DNA from: Microbacterium testaceum
Lineage (GTDB): Bacteria > Actinomycetota > Actinomycetes > Actinomycetales > Microbacteriaceae
Assembly (NCBI RefSeq): GCF_001476285.1
Contig: NZ_LDRU01000058.1
Span: 1-55,462, forward strand
Reading direction: 5' to 3'
DNA: 55,462 bases
This document shows positions 25,107 to 34,800 of this stretch, piece after piece (the stretch's first letter is position 1; each line of letters begins with the position of its first letter). The notes under the pieces were generated by a model, which saw only the letters and a program-made list of their open reading frames with translations, was not told the origin of the DNA and searched no databases. A program made the translations under genes and the position numbers.

Positions 25107-27098
25107 TCAGCCGGCCAGCGCGGTGAGGGTCAGGGTCGCGCGGTAGCTCCCCTTGTCTATCGAGTTGGGCATCTTCAGGTCGAGGTCTGCCCCCACGACG
25201 CCGGTGCCACGGTCGTGGCCCATGGCGGCGGAGCCGAGGACCCGCGACGTCGACAGGCCGTCGCCGCCGTCGTAGCCGGAGCCGACGGCCGCACCCGCGA
25301 CAGCGCCGGCACCCGGCGTGACGACCTTCGGCGTCCACCCGAGGTACTTGCCCTCGAACGTCTTCGTGCCGTCGGTGAAGGTGCCGACCGACGCCGAGAC
25401 CGACCAGGCGGCCTTGCTGCGACGGGTGTCGGTCACGGCGATCGGGTTGATCTGACCGGTGGCCTCGAAGTACTGGAGGTTCTTCTCCTCGGCGGTGCCG
25501 AGGTCGACGAGACCGTTGTGGCCGTTGATCGTCCAGCCGAACTCGCCCGGCGCGCCCGAGGGCACGTCGACCTGGATGTCCTGGCCGTCACCGTGGTTGG
25601 GGTGGATTGTCACCTCGTCCTGGATCGACCCGACGGCCTGGGCCGGCTGGGTGCCGTTCTGGGGACCGCACCACAGCACGCGGTTCAGCTCGACGGCGGC
25701 GTTCGGGGCCGAGCAGTCGCCGGAGCGGATGTTCTGCACGACGAGCTGGTCCTTCTGCACCTGGACCTTGACGTACGAGCGCACGTGCTCCTGGTTCTCG
25801 ACCGAGTTGTACCAGTAGTTGTTCGGGTTCAGCGGGTCGGCGCCGTTCCCCGCACCGCTCGTGCCGCTGTTGTCGGGCGCGGTGATGTCGTAGTACTTGG
25901 ATCCGGATGCCGAGTTGGCGGTGACGTACACGACGCCGCCGGGGCCCTCGAAGACCTCGTCCTGACCGGGCTTCTCGTCGGCGTTCGCCTTCGCCCCGTT
26001 CTTGATCTCATAGGAGCGCGAGTAGCTGTGGTCGTGGCCCTGGAGCACCAGGTCGACGCCGAGCTTCGAGAACGCGGTCGGGAAGTCGACACGACGGACC
26101 TTGTTGTCGGCGTCCTTCGCGTGGTCGGCCGGCGAGTAGATCGCGTGGTGGTAGACGAGGACCGTGTACTTCGCCTCGGCGCCGTGCTTGTTCACGACGT
26201 CCGTGACGTAGGCCACGTGGGCGTCGTCTCCGCCGCCGCCCTGGGAGGTGGCGTAGCTGTTGCTGTTGAGGTCGATGAACAGCGTGTCCTTATAGATGAA
26301 CCAGTAGTCACCGCCCGACTCGGTGCCGGTGCTCGCGGCGCCCTTGCGGTAGTACGCCCCCGAGCGGTCGGTGTTCGGGGTGTACAGGTGCTGCTCGTAG
26401 GCCTTGCCGCCCACGTCGTGGTTGCCGATCGTGGCGACCCACGGGTATTGGCGCAGCTCGTCGGGGGCGAGGAACGCGTTCCACTGGGTCTCGTTGTTGG
26501 CCGAGTCGACCTGGTCGCCACCCGAGACGAGCAGCTCGGCGTTCGGGTCGGCGCTCACGGCGACCTTCGTGGTGTCCTGCCACCCCGCCTGGTCCTTCGC
26601 GACGTCGCCGGACGACCCGATCTGCGGGTCACCGAAGAAGAGGAAGTCGTAGTCGCCCTCGAACGACTGCGTCTTGAACGCGTACGTCGACGACCAATTG
26701 CCGTCGGAGCCCACGCGGTACGAGTACCCGGTGTTCTCCGCGAGGCCCGCGATCGTCGCGTGGCGGTTGTACCCGCCGCTCGTGGCGACATTGGCGGTCC
26801 CGGATGCCGAGAACGTCGTGGCCGTGGCGGGGAACTCGCCGTTCACGAGCGTCGAGGTCGGCGCGACCTGCACCGTCTGCGCGGTGTCGGCCGAGGAGTA
26901 CCAGGTGACGATGCGCTGTGCTTCGTCGGCCCCGACGCCGAGGATGACGCCGGAGAGGGTCGCCGGGGAGTCGGCCTGCGCGGCTGACGCCACCGCTGTG
27001 CCCGAGAGCACGAGCGAGACGCCGACGACGGCCGTTGCGATCCACGTGGCGCGGCGACGCGTGCGCGTCCCGTGCGACGTCGATGCGGAAAGGAGCAT
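25107..27098 (-). CDS. Secreted purple acid phosphatase-like metallophosphoesterase with WxL-like C-terminal domain
   Basis: The 663-residue secreted protein has a signal peptide (about residues 1-40), an N-terminal Fn3-like domain of the purple acid phosphatase type (RIVTWYSSADTAQTVQV, GYSYRVGSDGNWS), and a calcineurin-like catalytic domain with all metal motifs: FFGDPQIG, SGGDQVD, IGNHDVG, VYHHAIYS and QGHDHSYSR. The last 190 or so residues form a beta-rich domain with AAWSVSASVGTF, LGWTPKV and the terminal ATLTLTALAG, resembling WxL wall-binding domains. It probably releases phosphate from extracellular esters while held at the cell surface by the DUF916 protein. Start is MLLSASTSHG; the apparent 1528-codon frame upstream is a non-coding extension. 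Confidence 0.85.
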   Translation of the reverse strand: MLLSASTSHGTRTRRRATWIATAVVGVSLVLSGTAVASAAQADSPATLSGVILGVGADEAQRIVTWYSSADTAQTVQVAPTSTLVNGEFPATATTFSASGTANVATSGGYNRHATIAGLAENTGYSYRVGSDGNWSSTYAFKTQSFEGDYDFLFFGDPQIGSSGDVAKDQAGWQDTTKVAVSADPNAELLVSGGDQVDSANNETQWNAFLAPDELRQYPWVATIGNHDVGGKAYEQHLYTPNTDRSGAYYRKGAASTGTESGGDYWFIYKDTLFIDLNSNSYATSQGGGGDDAHVAYVTDVVNKHGAEAKYTVLVYHHAIYSPADHAKDADNKVRRVDFPTAFSKLGVDLVLQGHDHSYSRSYEIKNGAKANADEKPGQDEVFEGPGGVVYVTANSASGSKYYDITAPDNSGTSGAGNGADPLNPNNYWYNSVENQEHVRSYVKVQVQKDQLVVQNIRSGDCSAPNAAVELNRVLWCGPQNGTQPAQAVGSIQDEVTIHPNHGDGQDIQVDVPSGAPGEFGWTINGHNGLVDLGTAEEKNLQYFEATGQINPIAVTDTRRSKAAWSVSASVGTFTDGTKTFEGKYLGWTPKVVTPGAGAVAGAAVGSGYDGGDGLSTSRVLGSAAMGHDRGTGVVGADLDLKMPNSIDKGSYRATLTLTALAG

Positions 27099-27120
27099 GG
27101 CTGTCCGTTTCTCTAGGTGA

Positions 27121-27145
27121 GGGGCCCGCGATCGGCGGGCTCCCC
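27121..27145 (-). terminator. Probable terminator after the HupE-like gene
   Basis: GC-rich imperfect stem (GGGGCCCGC / GCGGGCTCCCC) in the gap between the HupE-like stop (27218) and the phosphatase start (27098). Confidence 0.4.
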
Positions 27146-27217
27146 CACGCTCCGCCCGTCCGGTGACCATCGGATGAATGGTTGACTCAGTGCACCTATC
27201 GAGTCCGTCAACGCTCG

Positions 27218-28432
27218 TCACTCGATGCCCAGCACGCGCTGGACGAACCAGACGAGCCCCGCCACCGTGACGACGACGGCGAGCAGACCGCTCGCCCACA
27301 TCCCGATGCGGGGGTAGTGGCGCCGCAGCAGCACGAGAAGCGGGAAGGCCACGACGATCAGGCCGATCTGCACCGCCTCGATGCCGACGTTGAACACGAG
27401 GAGCGACCAGAGCAGCGTCCACGACCACGGCTCGTCGATGCCCAGCGCCGAGGCGAAGCCGAGCCCGTGCACGAGACCGAAGAGGAAGACGACGCCCACC
27501 CGCAGCCATCCGGCCCGGTCGAGGCGAAGGAAGCCGTGGGCGTGCGAAAGGTCTTGATCGACCTTGCCGCCGCGCCACAGCCGCCACAGATACCACGCGC
27601 CGACGACGGCGATGGAGAGGGCGATCGTGGGTTCGACCAGCTCGGGCGGAGCGGCGACGACACCGGTCGCCGCCAGGATGAACGTCACCGAGTGGGCGAG
27701 CGTGAAGGTCGTCGCCGCGATCACGACCTCGCGCAGGCGTCGGGAGCCGACGATCAGCGCGAGGAGGAAGAGGATGTGGTCGATCCCTGTGAGCAGGTGC
27801 TCGGCGCCGAGCCGGAAGAACTCCCAGAAGCGTTCGAGGGGCGTCTGGGCAGTCGTGAACGACGGGTGCTCGGCATCCAGGACCGTACTCCCCTCGTGCA
27901 GGTCGAGGGAGTACGTGAGGATCGTCTTCGTGTCTGTGACGTAGCCCTCGGCGTCGGGGAAGAGCGACGAGAAGACCTCGTGCCCGTTCTCGGACGGCGG
28001 GCACGCGTAATCCAGCCCGAGCACGGCGTAGGGCACGCCGTCCTGTTGGGTCATGGTGATGTCGTCCGCGAGGGTGGGGGCGCACTCCTGTCCTGCGGCG
28101 TCGATGCGGAAGCGCTCGGTCACGTACGACGACACCGCGGGGCGGTGCGCCTGGAGGACGGCGACCTGCTGCTCGGCGTCTCCGGCGTCGAACGCGTCCA
28201 TCCCCGCGCGATAGAGCGGGTCGTCTTTCGCCGCGTCGGCCGCGGAGACGACGAACAGGTCGTACTCGACCTGCAGCTGCGTATGGACGACACCCGGACC
28301 ACCGCTGGACAGGTCGGCGTAGACCACCGACAGGATGCCGTGCGCCGAGGCGGGTGCCGCGACGGCGAGGAGCGCGGTGACGCCCGCCACGAAGAGAAGA
28401 GCGCGGGTCACGCGCCGAATCGCTGAAGACAT
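27218..28432 (-). CDS. HupE/UreJ-family membrane protein with large extracellular N-terminal domain
   Basis: The 404-residue protein has a signal peptide (AVAAPASAHG), an extracellular domain of about 190 residues, then six or seven membrane helices. The membrane part carries the HupE/UreJ_2 motifs: LLTGIDHILFLLALI, TFTLAHSVTFILA, GLVHGLGFASALG and FNVGIEAVQIG with conserved His and Asp. HupE/UreJ proteins are linked to nickel or other metal supply for hydrogenases and ureases, but this long actinobacterial type occurs without those enzymes and its function is not established. Two extracellular cysteines (ECAP, YACPP) may pair. It lies upstream of the surface phosphatase gene. Confidence 0.8.
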   Translation of the reverse strand: MSSAIRRVTRALLFVAGVTALLAVAAPASAHGILSVVYADLSSGGPGVVHTQLQVEYDLFVVSAADAAKDDPLYRAGMDAFDAGDAEQQVAVLQAHRPAVSSYVTERFRIDAAGQECAPTLADDITMTQQDGVPYAVLGLDYACPPSENGHEVFSSLFPDAEGYVTDTKTILTYSLDLHEGSTVLDAEHPSFTTAQTPLERFWEFFRLGAEHLLTGIDHILFLLALIVGSRRLREVVIAATTFTLAHSVTFILAATGVVAAPPELVEPTIALSIAVVGAWYLWRLWRGGKVDQDLSHAHGFLRLDRAGWLRVGVVFLFGLVHGLGFASALGIDEPWSWTLLWSLLVFNVGIEAVQIGLIVVAFPLLVLLRRHYPRIGMWASGLLAVVVTVAGLVWFVQRVLGIE

Positions 28433-28566
28433 GAAGACCTTTCCGCGATGAGGGTGCTCCGCCGTGCTGAACGGCGGGACGCGGTGAGGAGAACGGAAAC
28501 GTAACGTGCGCCCGCCGTTCTCCCGCGGTCCACCCGGGCCGCGCACGGCGCGCGCAGAGTGGGACG

Positions 28567-29220
28567 GTGAGGCGGATGACGACCACGGTGGCGACGCTCG
28601 CCGCCCTGATCCTGCTGGCGGGGTGCTCCACGACCCCCGGGTGGAGCGAGATACGACCGGTACCTTCACCTGTCGGTTCGCCTGCGGCGGGGTTCTTCCC
28701 CGCGACCCCTCCCGCTCCGGAATCCACCCTCTCCCCCTCCCCGGGGTCGTGGAACGGGGTCCGCGCCCCCGAGGGCCTGCGGGTCGTGCTGCTGACCGTG
28801 GGTGACGACGCCCCGACGGCCGTGCTCGTTCGAGCGGTCCAGGGATGGGCGACCGAGACACGGGCCGACCTCGAGATCGTGCACGCGGACGACGACATGA
28901 TCGACGGGATCGTCGCCGCGATGCAGATGAACCCCGACCTCATCATCAGCGCGGGCGACGCACTGGTCGATCCGCTGGCCACGGTGACCGCGAGCCACCT
29001 CGACCGGCAGTTCCTCATCGTCGGCGCCGAACTCGCCGAGCCGACCGAGAACGTGACCGCGGTCGACTGGACGGGGGCGGCGTACCGCGGCGAGGGGCTC
29101 GGGACGGCATCCGCGTACGACCCGGCGTCGTTCACCCCGGAACGCGCGGCCGCCGCCGTTCGTGCGGGCGTCGCCTCGGTGCTCACAGGCCAACGCGGCA
29201 TCGTGCTCTGGATGGAGTGA
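28567..29220 (+). CDS. Lipoprotein with BMP/periplasmic-binding-like half domain, function unknown
   Basis: The 217-residue lipoprotein has a lipobox LLAGC with Cys20, a Pro/Ser-rich linker (residues 22-60), then one alpha/beta domain: LRVVLLTVGDDAPTAVLVRAVQGWATETRADLEIVHADDD, NPDLIISAGDALVDPLA, and FLIVGAELAEPTENVTAVDW. This resembles the first lobe of BMP/PnrA or LacI-type binding proteins, without a second lobe. Start is GTG at 28567, or the ATG at 28576. It is divergent from the HupE-like gene. I do not recognise a precise family. Confidence 0.7.
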   Translation: MRRMTTTVATLAALILLAGCSTTPGWSEIRPVPSPVGSPAAGFFPATPPAPESTLSPSPGSWNGVRAPEGLRVVLLTVGDDAPTAVLVRAVQGWATETRADLEIVHADDDMIDGIVAAMQMNPDLIISAGDALVDPLATVTASHLDRQFLIVGAELAEPTENVTAVDWTGAAYRGEGLGTASAYDPASFTPERAAAAVRAGVASVLTGQRGIVLWME

Positions 29221-29243
29221 CGCGGCGTCGCTCGCGACCTCAC

Positions 29244-29347
29244 GGGCCGTGGGCCGTCGGGCCGTCGGGCCGTGGGGCCGTGGGCCGTCGGGCCGTGGGC
29301 GGTGGGAGGTGGGGCCGTCGGCCGTGGGCCGTCAGGCCGTCGGGCCG
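29244..29347. repeat. Low-complexity tandem GGGCCGTSG repeat
   Basis: About a dozen degenerate 7-9 bp units of GGGCCGTCG/GGGCCGTG in direct tandem, directly after the lipoprotein gene and just before the palindromic repeat at 29349. It is non-coding and prone to slippage. Confidence 0.7.
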
Positions 29348-29348
29348 A

Positions 29349-29430
29349 GCCGGCAGGCGGAGTTCGGCCCCGACACGCCCACCCACGACCGCCGGACACG
29401 GCGTGTCGGCCAAGAACTCCGCGCGACGGT
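29349..29430. repeat. Two-step palindromic repeat, diverged single copy
   Basis: Outer arms end in GCGGAGTTC / GAACTCCGC, and the inner arms are CCGACACGCC / GGCGTGTCGG. It matches the 23847-23936 element and the 54861-55462 array in arm sequence and spacing. Confidence 0.65.
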
Positions 29431-29490
29431 ACGGCTGCCACGTCCTTGCACGGCGGCCGGCGGCCGGCGACCCCGGCGGCGGGCGGAAGA

Positions 29491-30540
29491 ATGGATGCCA
29501 TGCGCGCGATGATCATGGACGCCCTGGCCGCACCCCTCGAGGTGCGCGACGTCGAGGCCCCGACCGCTCCGGACGGCGGGATCGTGGTCGAGGTGCACGC
29601 GACCGGGCTCTGCAAGAGCGACTGGCACGCGTGGGTCGGGCACGACGACGTCTCGCTCCCCCACGTTCCCGGCCACGAGCTGGCGGGCGTCATCGTCGAG
29701 GTCGGCGCGGGCGTTCAGCGGTGGAGCGTCGGCGACCGCGTCACGGTGCCGTTCGTGATGGGCTGCGGGGCGTGCGAGTGGTGCCTCGCGGGCGACGCGC
29801 AGGTGTGCCCGGACCAGCAGCAGCCCGGGTTCACGCAGTGGGGCTCGTTCGCCGAGCGCGTCGTGCTGCGCGCGGCCGACACGAACGTCGTGCGGATCCC
29901 CGACGGCGTCTCTTACGAGGCGGCCGCGGCGCTCGGATGCCGCTTCGCCACGGCGTACCGCGCCCTCACTGGCCGCGCGCGCGTGCAGGCGGGCGAGTGG
30001 GTCACCGTCGTCGGGGCCGGCGGGGTGGGCCTCAGCGCGGTGATGATCGGGGTCGCCCTCGGCGCGCGCGTGATCGTCGTCGACCGCACGCCCGCGGCTC
30101 TCGAGGCGGCTGCTCGCCTCGGCGCCGAGCACACCCTGCTCGCCGACGGGTCCGACATCGCGGCCGTGGTGCACGAGATCACCGGCGGCGGGAGCCACGT
30201 CGCCGTCGACGCGGTCGGCAGCGCCCAGACCTCGCGCGACGCCGTGCTGAGCTTGCGCCGCCGCGGGCGGCACGTGCAGATCGGTCTGCTCCCCACCGCC
30301 GACGGGATGACGTCGATGCCCATGGCGCGCGTGATCGCGTGGGAGCTCGACCTCCTGGGCAGCCACGGCATGGCCGCGGTCGACTACCCCGAGATGCTGT
30401 CGCTGATCGAGAGCGGCGCACTGCGGCCGCACGACCTGATCCAGCGCGTCATCGGTCTGAGCGAGGCGGCGACCCTTCTGCCCGGCATGGACACCGCGTC
30501 GCCGGCGGGCATGACGATGATCGATCCGCGGCGCGACTGA
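29491..30540 (+). CDS. Zinc-dependent alcohol dehydrogenase (MDR family)
   Basis: The 349-residue oxidoreductase acts on alcohols or aldehydes with NAD(P). The catalytic zinc ligands are Cys in GLCKSDWHAW, His-Glu in VPGHELAG and Cys in ALGCRFATAYRAL. The structural zinc lobe CGACEWCLAGDAQVC has all four cysteines. The Rossmann motif GAGGVGL is followed by VIVVDRTPAAL. The start could be ATG 29491 or 29500 (MRAMIMDAL); the open frame upstream is repeat sequence. It resembles the zinc-dependent alcohol dehydrogenases of Actinobacteria with unknown physiological substrate. Confidence 0.88.
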   Translation: MDAMRAMIMDALAAPLEVRDVEAPTAPDGGIVVEVHATGLCKSDWHAWVGHDDVSLPHVPGHELAGVIVEVGAGVQRWSVGDRVTVPFVMGCGACEWCLAGDAQVCPDQQQPGFTQWGSFAERVVLRAADTNVVRIPDGVSYEAAAALGCRFATAYRALTGRARVQAGEWVTVVGAGGVGLSAVMIGVALGARVIVVDRTPAALEAAARLGAEHTLLADGSDIAAVVHEITGGGSHVAVDAVGSAQTSRDAVLSLRRRGRHVQIGLLPTADGMTSMPMARVIAWELDLLGSHGMAAVDYPEMLSLIESGALRPHDLIQRVIGLSEAATLLPGMDTASPAGMTMIDPRRD

Positions 30541-30599
30541 TTCAGGCAGCGCCCGGCGGAGATCCGGCGGCGGGAGAGTGCGCAGGCCCCAGCGGGCGT

Positions 30600-30974
30600 C
30601 TAGCTCCGCGGCTTCTCGGGACCGCCGTCGGCCGGCGGAGCCTCGGGGGCGTCCGCGGCGTCGGGGGCGGCGGCATCCGGAGTCTCTTTCGGAAGCAGCA
30701 GCGGCCGGTCGACGGTCGCGGTCACCTTGGCGGGGTCGACGGCGAGCAGCATGAGCGCGACGCTCACGAGCACCACGATGAAGGTGACGCCGGCAGCGAC
30801 GAGTCCGACGACGAGGGCGCGCTGGATCTGATCGGCGGGACGCGTCTGGAAGAAGCCCATCGACATGAGAGTGACGAAACCGGCGAACACGGCGGCACCG
30901 AAGGCGAGGCCCAGCAGCTGGACGGGCTTCATCAGATCGCGACGGGTCGGCTTTTCGGCGGGCTTGTCGGTCAC
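30600..30974 (-). CDS. Small two-helix membrane protein, unknown
   Basis: The 124-residue protein has two hydrophobic segments (VQLLGLAFGAAVFAGFVTLM and ALVVGLVAAGVTFIVVLVSVAL), then an Ala/Pro/Glu-rich cytoplasmic tail. Start is GTG (VTDKPAEKPTRRDLMKPV), overlapping the stop of the upstream membrane-protein gene (GTGA), so the two are a translationally coupled pair. I do not recognise the family. Confidence 0.7.
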   Translation of the reverse strand: MTDKPAEKPTRRDLMKPVQLLGLAFGAAVFAGFVTLMSMGFFQTRPADQIQRALVVGLVAAGVTFIVVLVSVALMLLAVDPAKVTATVDRPLLLPKETPDAAAPDAADAPEAPPADGGPEKPRS

Positions 30975-31606
30975 GACACGGCCTCCTCGGTGGGTGCAGC
31001 CGGAATCGGCTCGGGGCGGCGCGGCGAGAATCCAGCGATCGCCAGGAAGACGGCGACGACCGCCGCGTAACCGCCGAAGAGTCCGACGGCGATGACGATG
31101 CCGGTCAGCGTGAACGAACCCGCTCCCTCGATCGCGTAGCCGAGGGCGAACTGCGGGTTGGTGACCAGGAGGCCGACACCGAGGACGAGAGTCAGGATGC
31201 CGATGAGCAGACCGTCGCGCGGGGCGGCGGCGGTGCGACCGGCCCGACGATCCAGGACCGCGGCGATCACCTCGACGAGGCCGCTCACGAACGCCCACGC
31301 GATCACGATGGCGAAGAAGGTGCCGGTCTCGCGCCACGACGGGACGCTCGCCGCCATGCCCGCGACCGCCGAGACGACCGCGAGGACGATGACCGTCGCG
31401 CGGGCGCCACGGGGGAAGACGAGCCAGGCCGACAGCGCGAACACGAGCGCCGTGGCGAGAGTGAATCCGCTGAAGACGGCGAGACCCACGGACGCGGAGT
31501 GGTCGGACGAGAAGGTGACCATGGCAGCGGCGACGGCGGCGAAGAAGGCGCGCGCGAGCTGCAGATGGCGCACGTCGAAGGTGCGCGCGGAAGAGGAAGT
31601 GGCCAC
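30971..31606 (-). CDS. Six-helix membrane protein (DUF308/HdeD-like)
   Basis: The 211-residue integral membrane protein has about six helices in paired hairpins, as in DUF308/HdeD-type proteins: RAFFAAVAAAMVTFSSDHSASVGLAVFSGFTLATALVF, then FFAIVIAWAFVSGLVEVIAAVLDRRAG. It is co-translated with the small membrane protein downstream. The function is unknown and the family assignment tentative. Confidence 0.6.
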   Translation of the reverse strand: MATSSSARTFDVRHLQLARAFFAAVAAAMVTFSSDHSASVGLAVFSGFTLATALVFALSAWLVFPRGARATVIVLAVVSAVAGMAASVPSWRETGTFFAIVIAWAFVSGLVEVIAAVLDRRAGRTAAAPRDGLLIGILTLVLGVGLLVTNPQFALGYAIEGAGSFTLTGIVIAVGLFGGYAAVVAVFLAIAGFSPRRPEPIPAAPTEEAVS

Positions 31607-31858
31607 GGAAGATCCCGGAAGAACGGTGTCGATGGCATCCAGTCTATTCCTCGGGGAGCCCGCGACCTCCGGGGAGCCTGGATGCCGACGGGCTCATCGG
31701 CAATCCCCAGGTGACGCCGCGCGCGAGCGGAACGGGCGTCTTCTTGCTGCAGACGCCGAGCAAAATCAAGTCTTCCGAGACGAAAAGGGGAGGCGAGTTA
31801 TCCTTTCTGTCGCCGTGAGCGGTCGGTGGGTGACCGCGGGACGACTGGGGGGTTCTCT

Positions 31859-34800
31859 GTGGCTGATGTCGATCTCGAGGTGTATGGGGCACCTGATCTG
31901 ACGTACGACTTCGGGCGGGCGGACGCTGTCGCGTCGGCGGCGAATGCGGCCGCGAACCACATCGAAGATCAGACCGGGTCGCGGATCTCGTACGCGGCGA
32001 CAGCACGGACCGACTTCTCGGGCTACTTCTCCGAGCTGTTCAACGCGAACGCCGATATCGCGGCGAGCGACGCCCGCGAGCTGGTCTACCGGCTGCGCGA
32101 CGTGGCGTCGTTCATGGGGCGGCTGAGCGATGCGGCGCGCGAGGAGAACGCTCGCCGCAAGCGGGCGCGGGAGTGGCGCGACCGCGTCGAGGCGCGTCGA
32201 GCGAACTGGCTGGAAGCGACGTGGGACGACATCTTCGGTGAGGAGGCGCCGCCGTCCGACGGCCCCATCGACCCGCCCGTCTTCCAGGCCACGACGCTGA
32301 CCTCGTCGCCGCGCCAGACGCCGGCACCGGGCAGCGGAGGCGGGGGCGGCGGCACCTCTTCGGCGCGTCCCGAGAACCTCCGGTCGTTCGCCAACGGCAC
32401 CGCGGAGTTGGACGCGGGCCTGTCGGCGCACCCGGGGCGCCTGTCGGAGTGGACCGGCGACTTCATGGCGACGTGCGATTTCGGTGGCATCGATGTCAGC
32501 CCGGTCGTTGCGGGGTTCCGCGCGTGGTTGGACGCGAATGCGAATGACACGGCGTGGGCGAACACGATCGCGCAGGCGTTCGAGGACGCGGGGACGAACG
32601 GGGGGATTGGGACGGTGTCGGATGCCGCGTTGGCGGCGTCGCTGGCGGCGGCGGGGGTGTCCGCGACCCGGCAGGACCTGACCATCGACCCCCCGACGGC
32701 ATGGGGTGGGGCCCCGACGACGGGGTTCGTGAACGACCCCGTCAACTCCGCCACGGGCAACTTCCTCGAGCCGGAGAACGATCTCCCGTTCCCCGCGGCG
32801 ACGGCACTGCTGTCGCTGACCCGCATGTACAACTCCCTCAACGACGGGGCCGGGGTGTTCGGCGTCGGGTGGTCGTCGATCCTCGACACCACCCTGCTGC
32901 TCGGTGAGGACGACGCCCGGTTCGTGATGGCGGACGGGCGGCAGATCGTCTTCGGCGTCGACGGGCGCGACTGGGCGCGAGGCACCGGGGAGAACTACTG
33001 GCTCAACCGCGCCAGCGCGGAAGACCTCGCCGCGCGCGGGTTGGCCCTGTCCGAGGGCCTGCTGGTCACGGACAACGCCGGGGCCTGGTGGGCGTTCACC
33101 ACCGGCGGCGACTGGGTCGGCGCCGGCACCGGGGCAGGCAACGTCGTCACCGTCCACCGGGATGCCGCCGGCGCGATCGTCGCCCTGGAGCACTCCCGCA
33201 ACCGCCGCATCGACGTCGACTACGTCGACGGGCTCGTGGCATCCGTCACCTCCTCCGACGGGCGCCGCGTCGAATACCTCTACGACGACGACCACCGCCT
33301 GACCGCGGTCACCGGCCCCGCCGGGACGCGCACGTACCGGTGGAACGACAACGACCTCATCGACCAGGTGGTCTCGGCTGCCGGTGTGATCGAGTGCACG
33401 AACGTGTACGACGCGCAGCGGCGCGTGCGGGAGCAGACCACGGAGTTCGGGCGTCACACCCGCTTCACCTACCTCTCCGGCCGCGTCACCGAAGTCGCCG
33501 ACGCCGATGGGTCGAACGCGAACACGTGGATCGCCGACCGCAAGGGCCGCCTGGTCGGCATCATCGACACCGACGGCAACCGCCAGTCGATGGCGTATGA
33601 CCCGGCCGGCAACCTCGTCTCGGTCACCGACCGCGAAGGACGCATCACCGTCCACGCCTACGACACCCGCGGACGCAAGACCCGCACCGTCACCCCCGAC
33701 GGCGCCGACATCACCTACGGCTACGACGACCACGACCGCGTCACCACCGTCGTCACCGCCGACGGCGGCATCGTCACCTACGACTACCCCACCGACCACG
33801 AACGCAACCCCTCCCGCATCACCGACCCCGCCGGCAGCATCACCGAACTCGACTGGGAGAACGGACTCCTCCGCCGCGCCCGCGACCCCGAAGGCGTGAT
33901 CCTCCGCTTCGACTACGACGCCCACGGGGAACTGGTCGCCACGCGCAACGCCGACGGTGCCACCGCGCGGCTGGTGCGTGACGGCGCGGGGCGCGTCACC
34001 CAGGCGATCACCCCGCTGGGCGCGATCACCCGGTACACCTACAGCTCCGAGGGTTCCCTGCTCAGCCGGGAGGATCCGGACGGGGCGATCTGGCGCTACG
34101 AACACGGCCCCGGCGGACAGATCACCGCGATCGTCGACCCGCTGGGTGGGCGCACGGAGCTGGAGTACGGCCCCCACGGCCGCCTGACCCGCACCATTGA
34201 TCCCCTCGGCCGCGCGATTGACCGGTCCTTCGACGAGTTCGGCAACGTCACCGGCGTCACCCTCCCGGATGGTGCCGCCTGGGGCTTCACCCACGACGCT
34301 CTCTCCCGCCTGCGGGAGATCACCGACCCCGCCGGTGGGGTGTGGACCCGCGAGTACGACGCGGTCGGCGAACTCACCCGCACCACCGACCCGACCGGCG
34401 TGCACACCGACGTCACGCGCGCTGACGAAACCGTGACCGTCCACACCGCCTTCGCCGAGGCGTCGGTCCGGTACGACCAGTACGGACGCCCCGAACGAGT
34501 CGAGGATGCCGCGGGCGACGCGTCGCTCATCACCTACGACGCGTGCGGGCGCCCCGTCGAGCTCCTCGACGCCGACGGCGGCCTCACCCGCATCGAGCGC
34601 GACCTGGCCGGGCGTGTCACCGCGATCACGACGCCCGCCGGGCGAACGACCCGCTACGAGTACGACCACTGCGGCCGCCCCATCGCGGCCATCGACGCGA
34701 ACGACGCCCGCACCACCCTCGAATACGACGCCGACTCCCGCATCGTTGCCCGCATCCTCCCCACCGGAGAACGCACCGAGACGACCTACGACGAAGCCGG

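Noticed and set aside
25107..29693. 1528-codon frame containing the phosphatase
   Set aside because: Only the last 663 codons form a protein with signal peptide and phosphatase motifs; the rest is antisense to the HupE-like region and lipoprotein.
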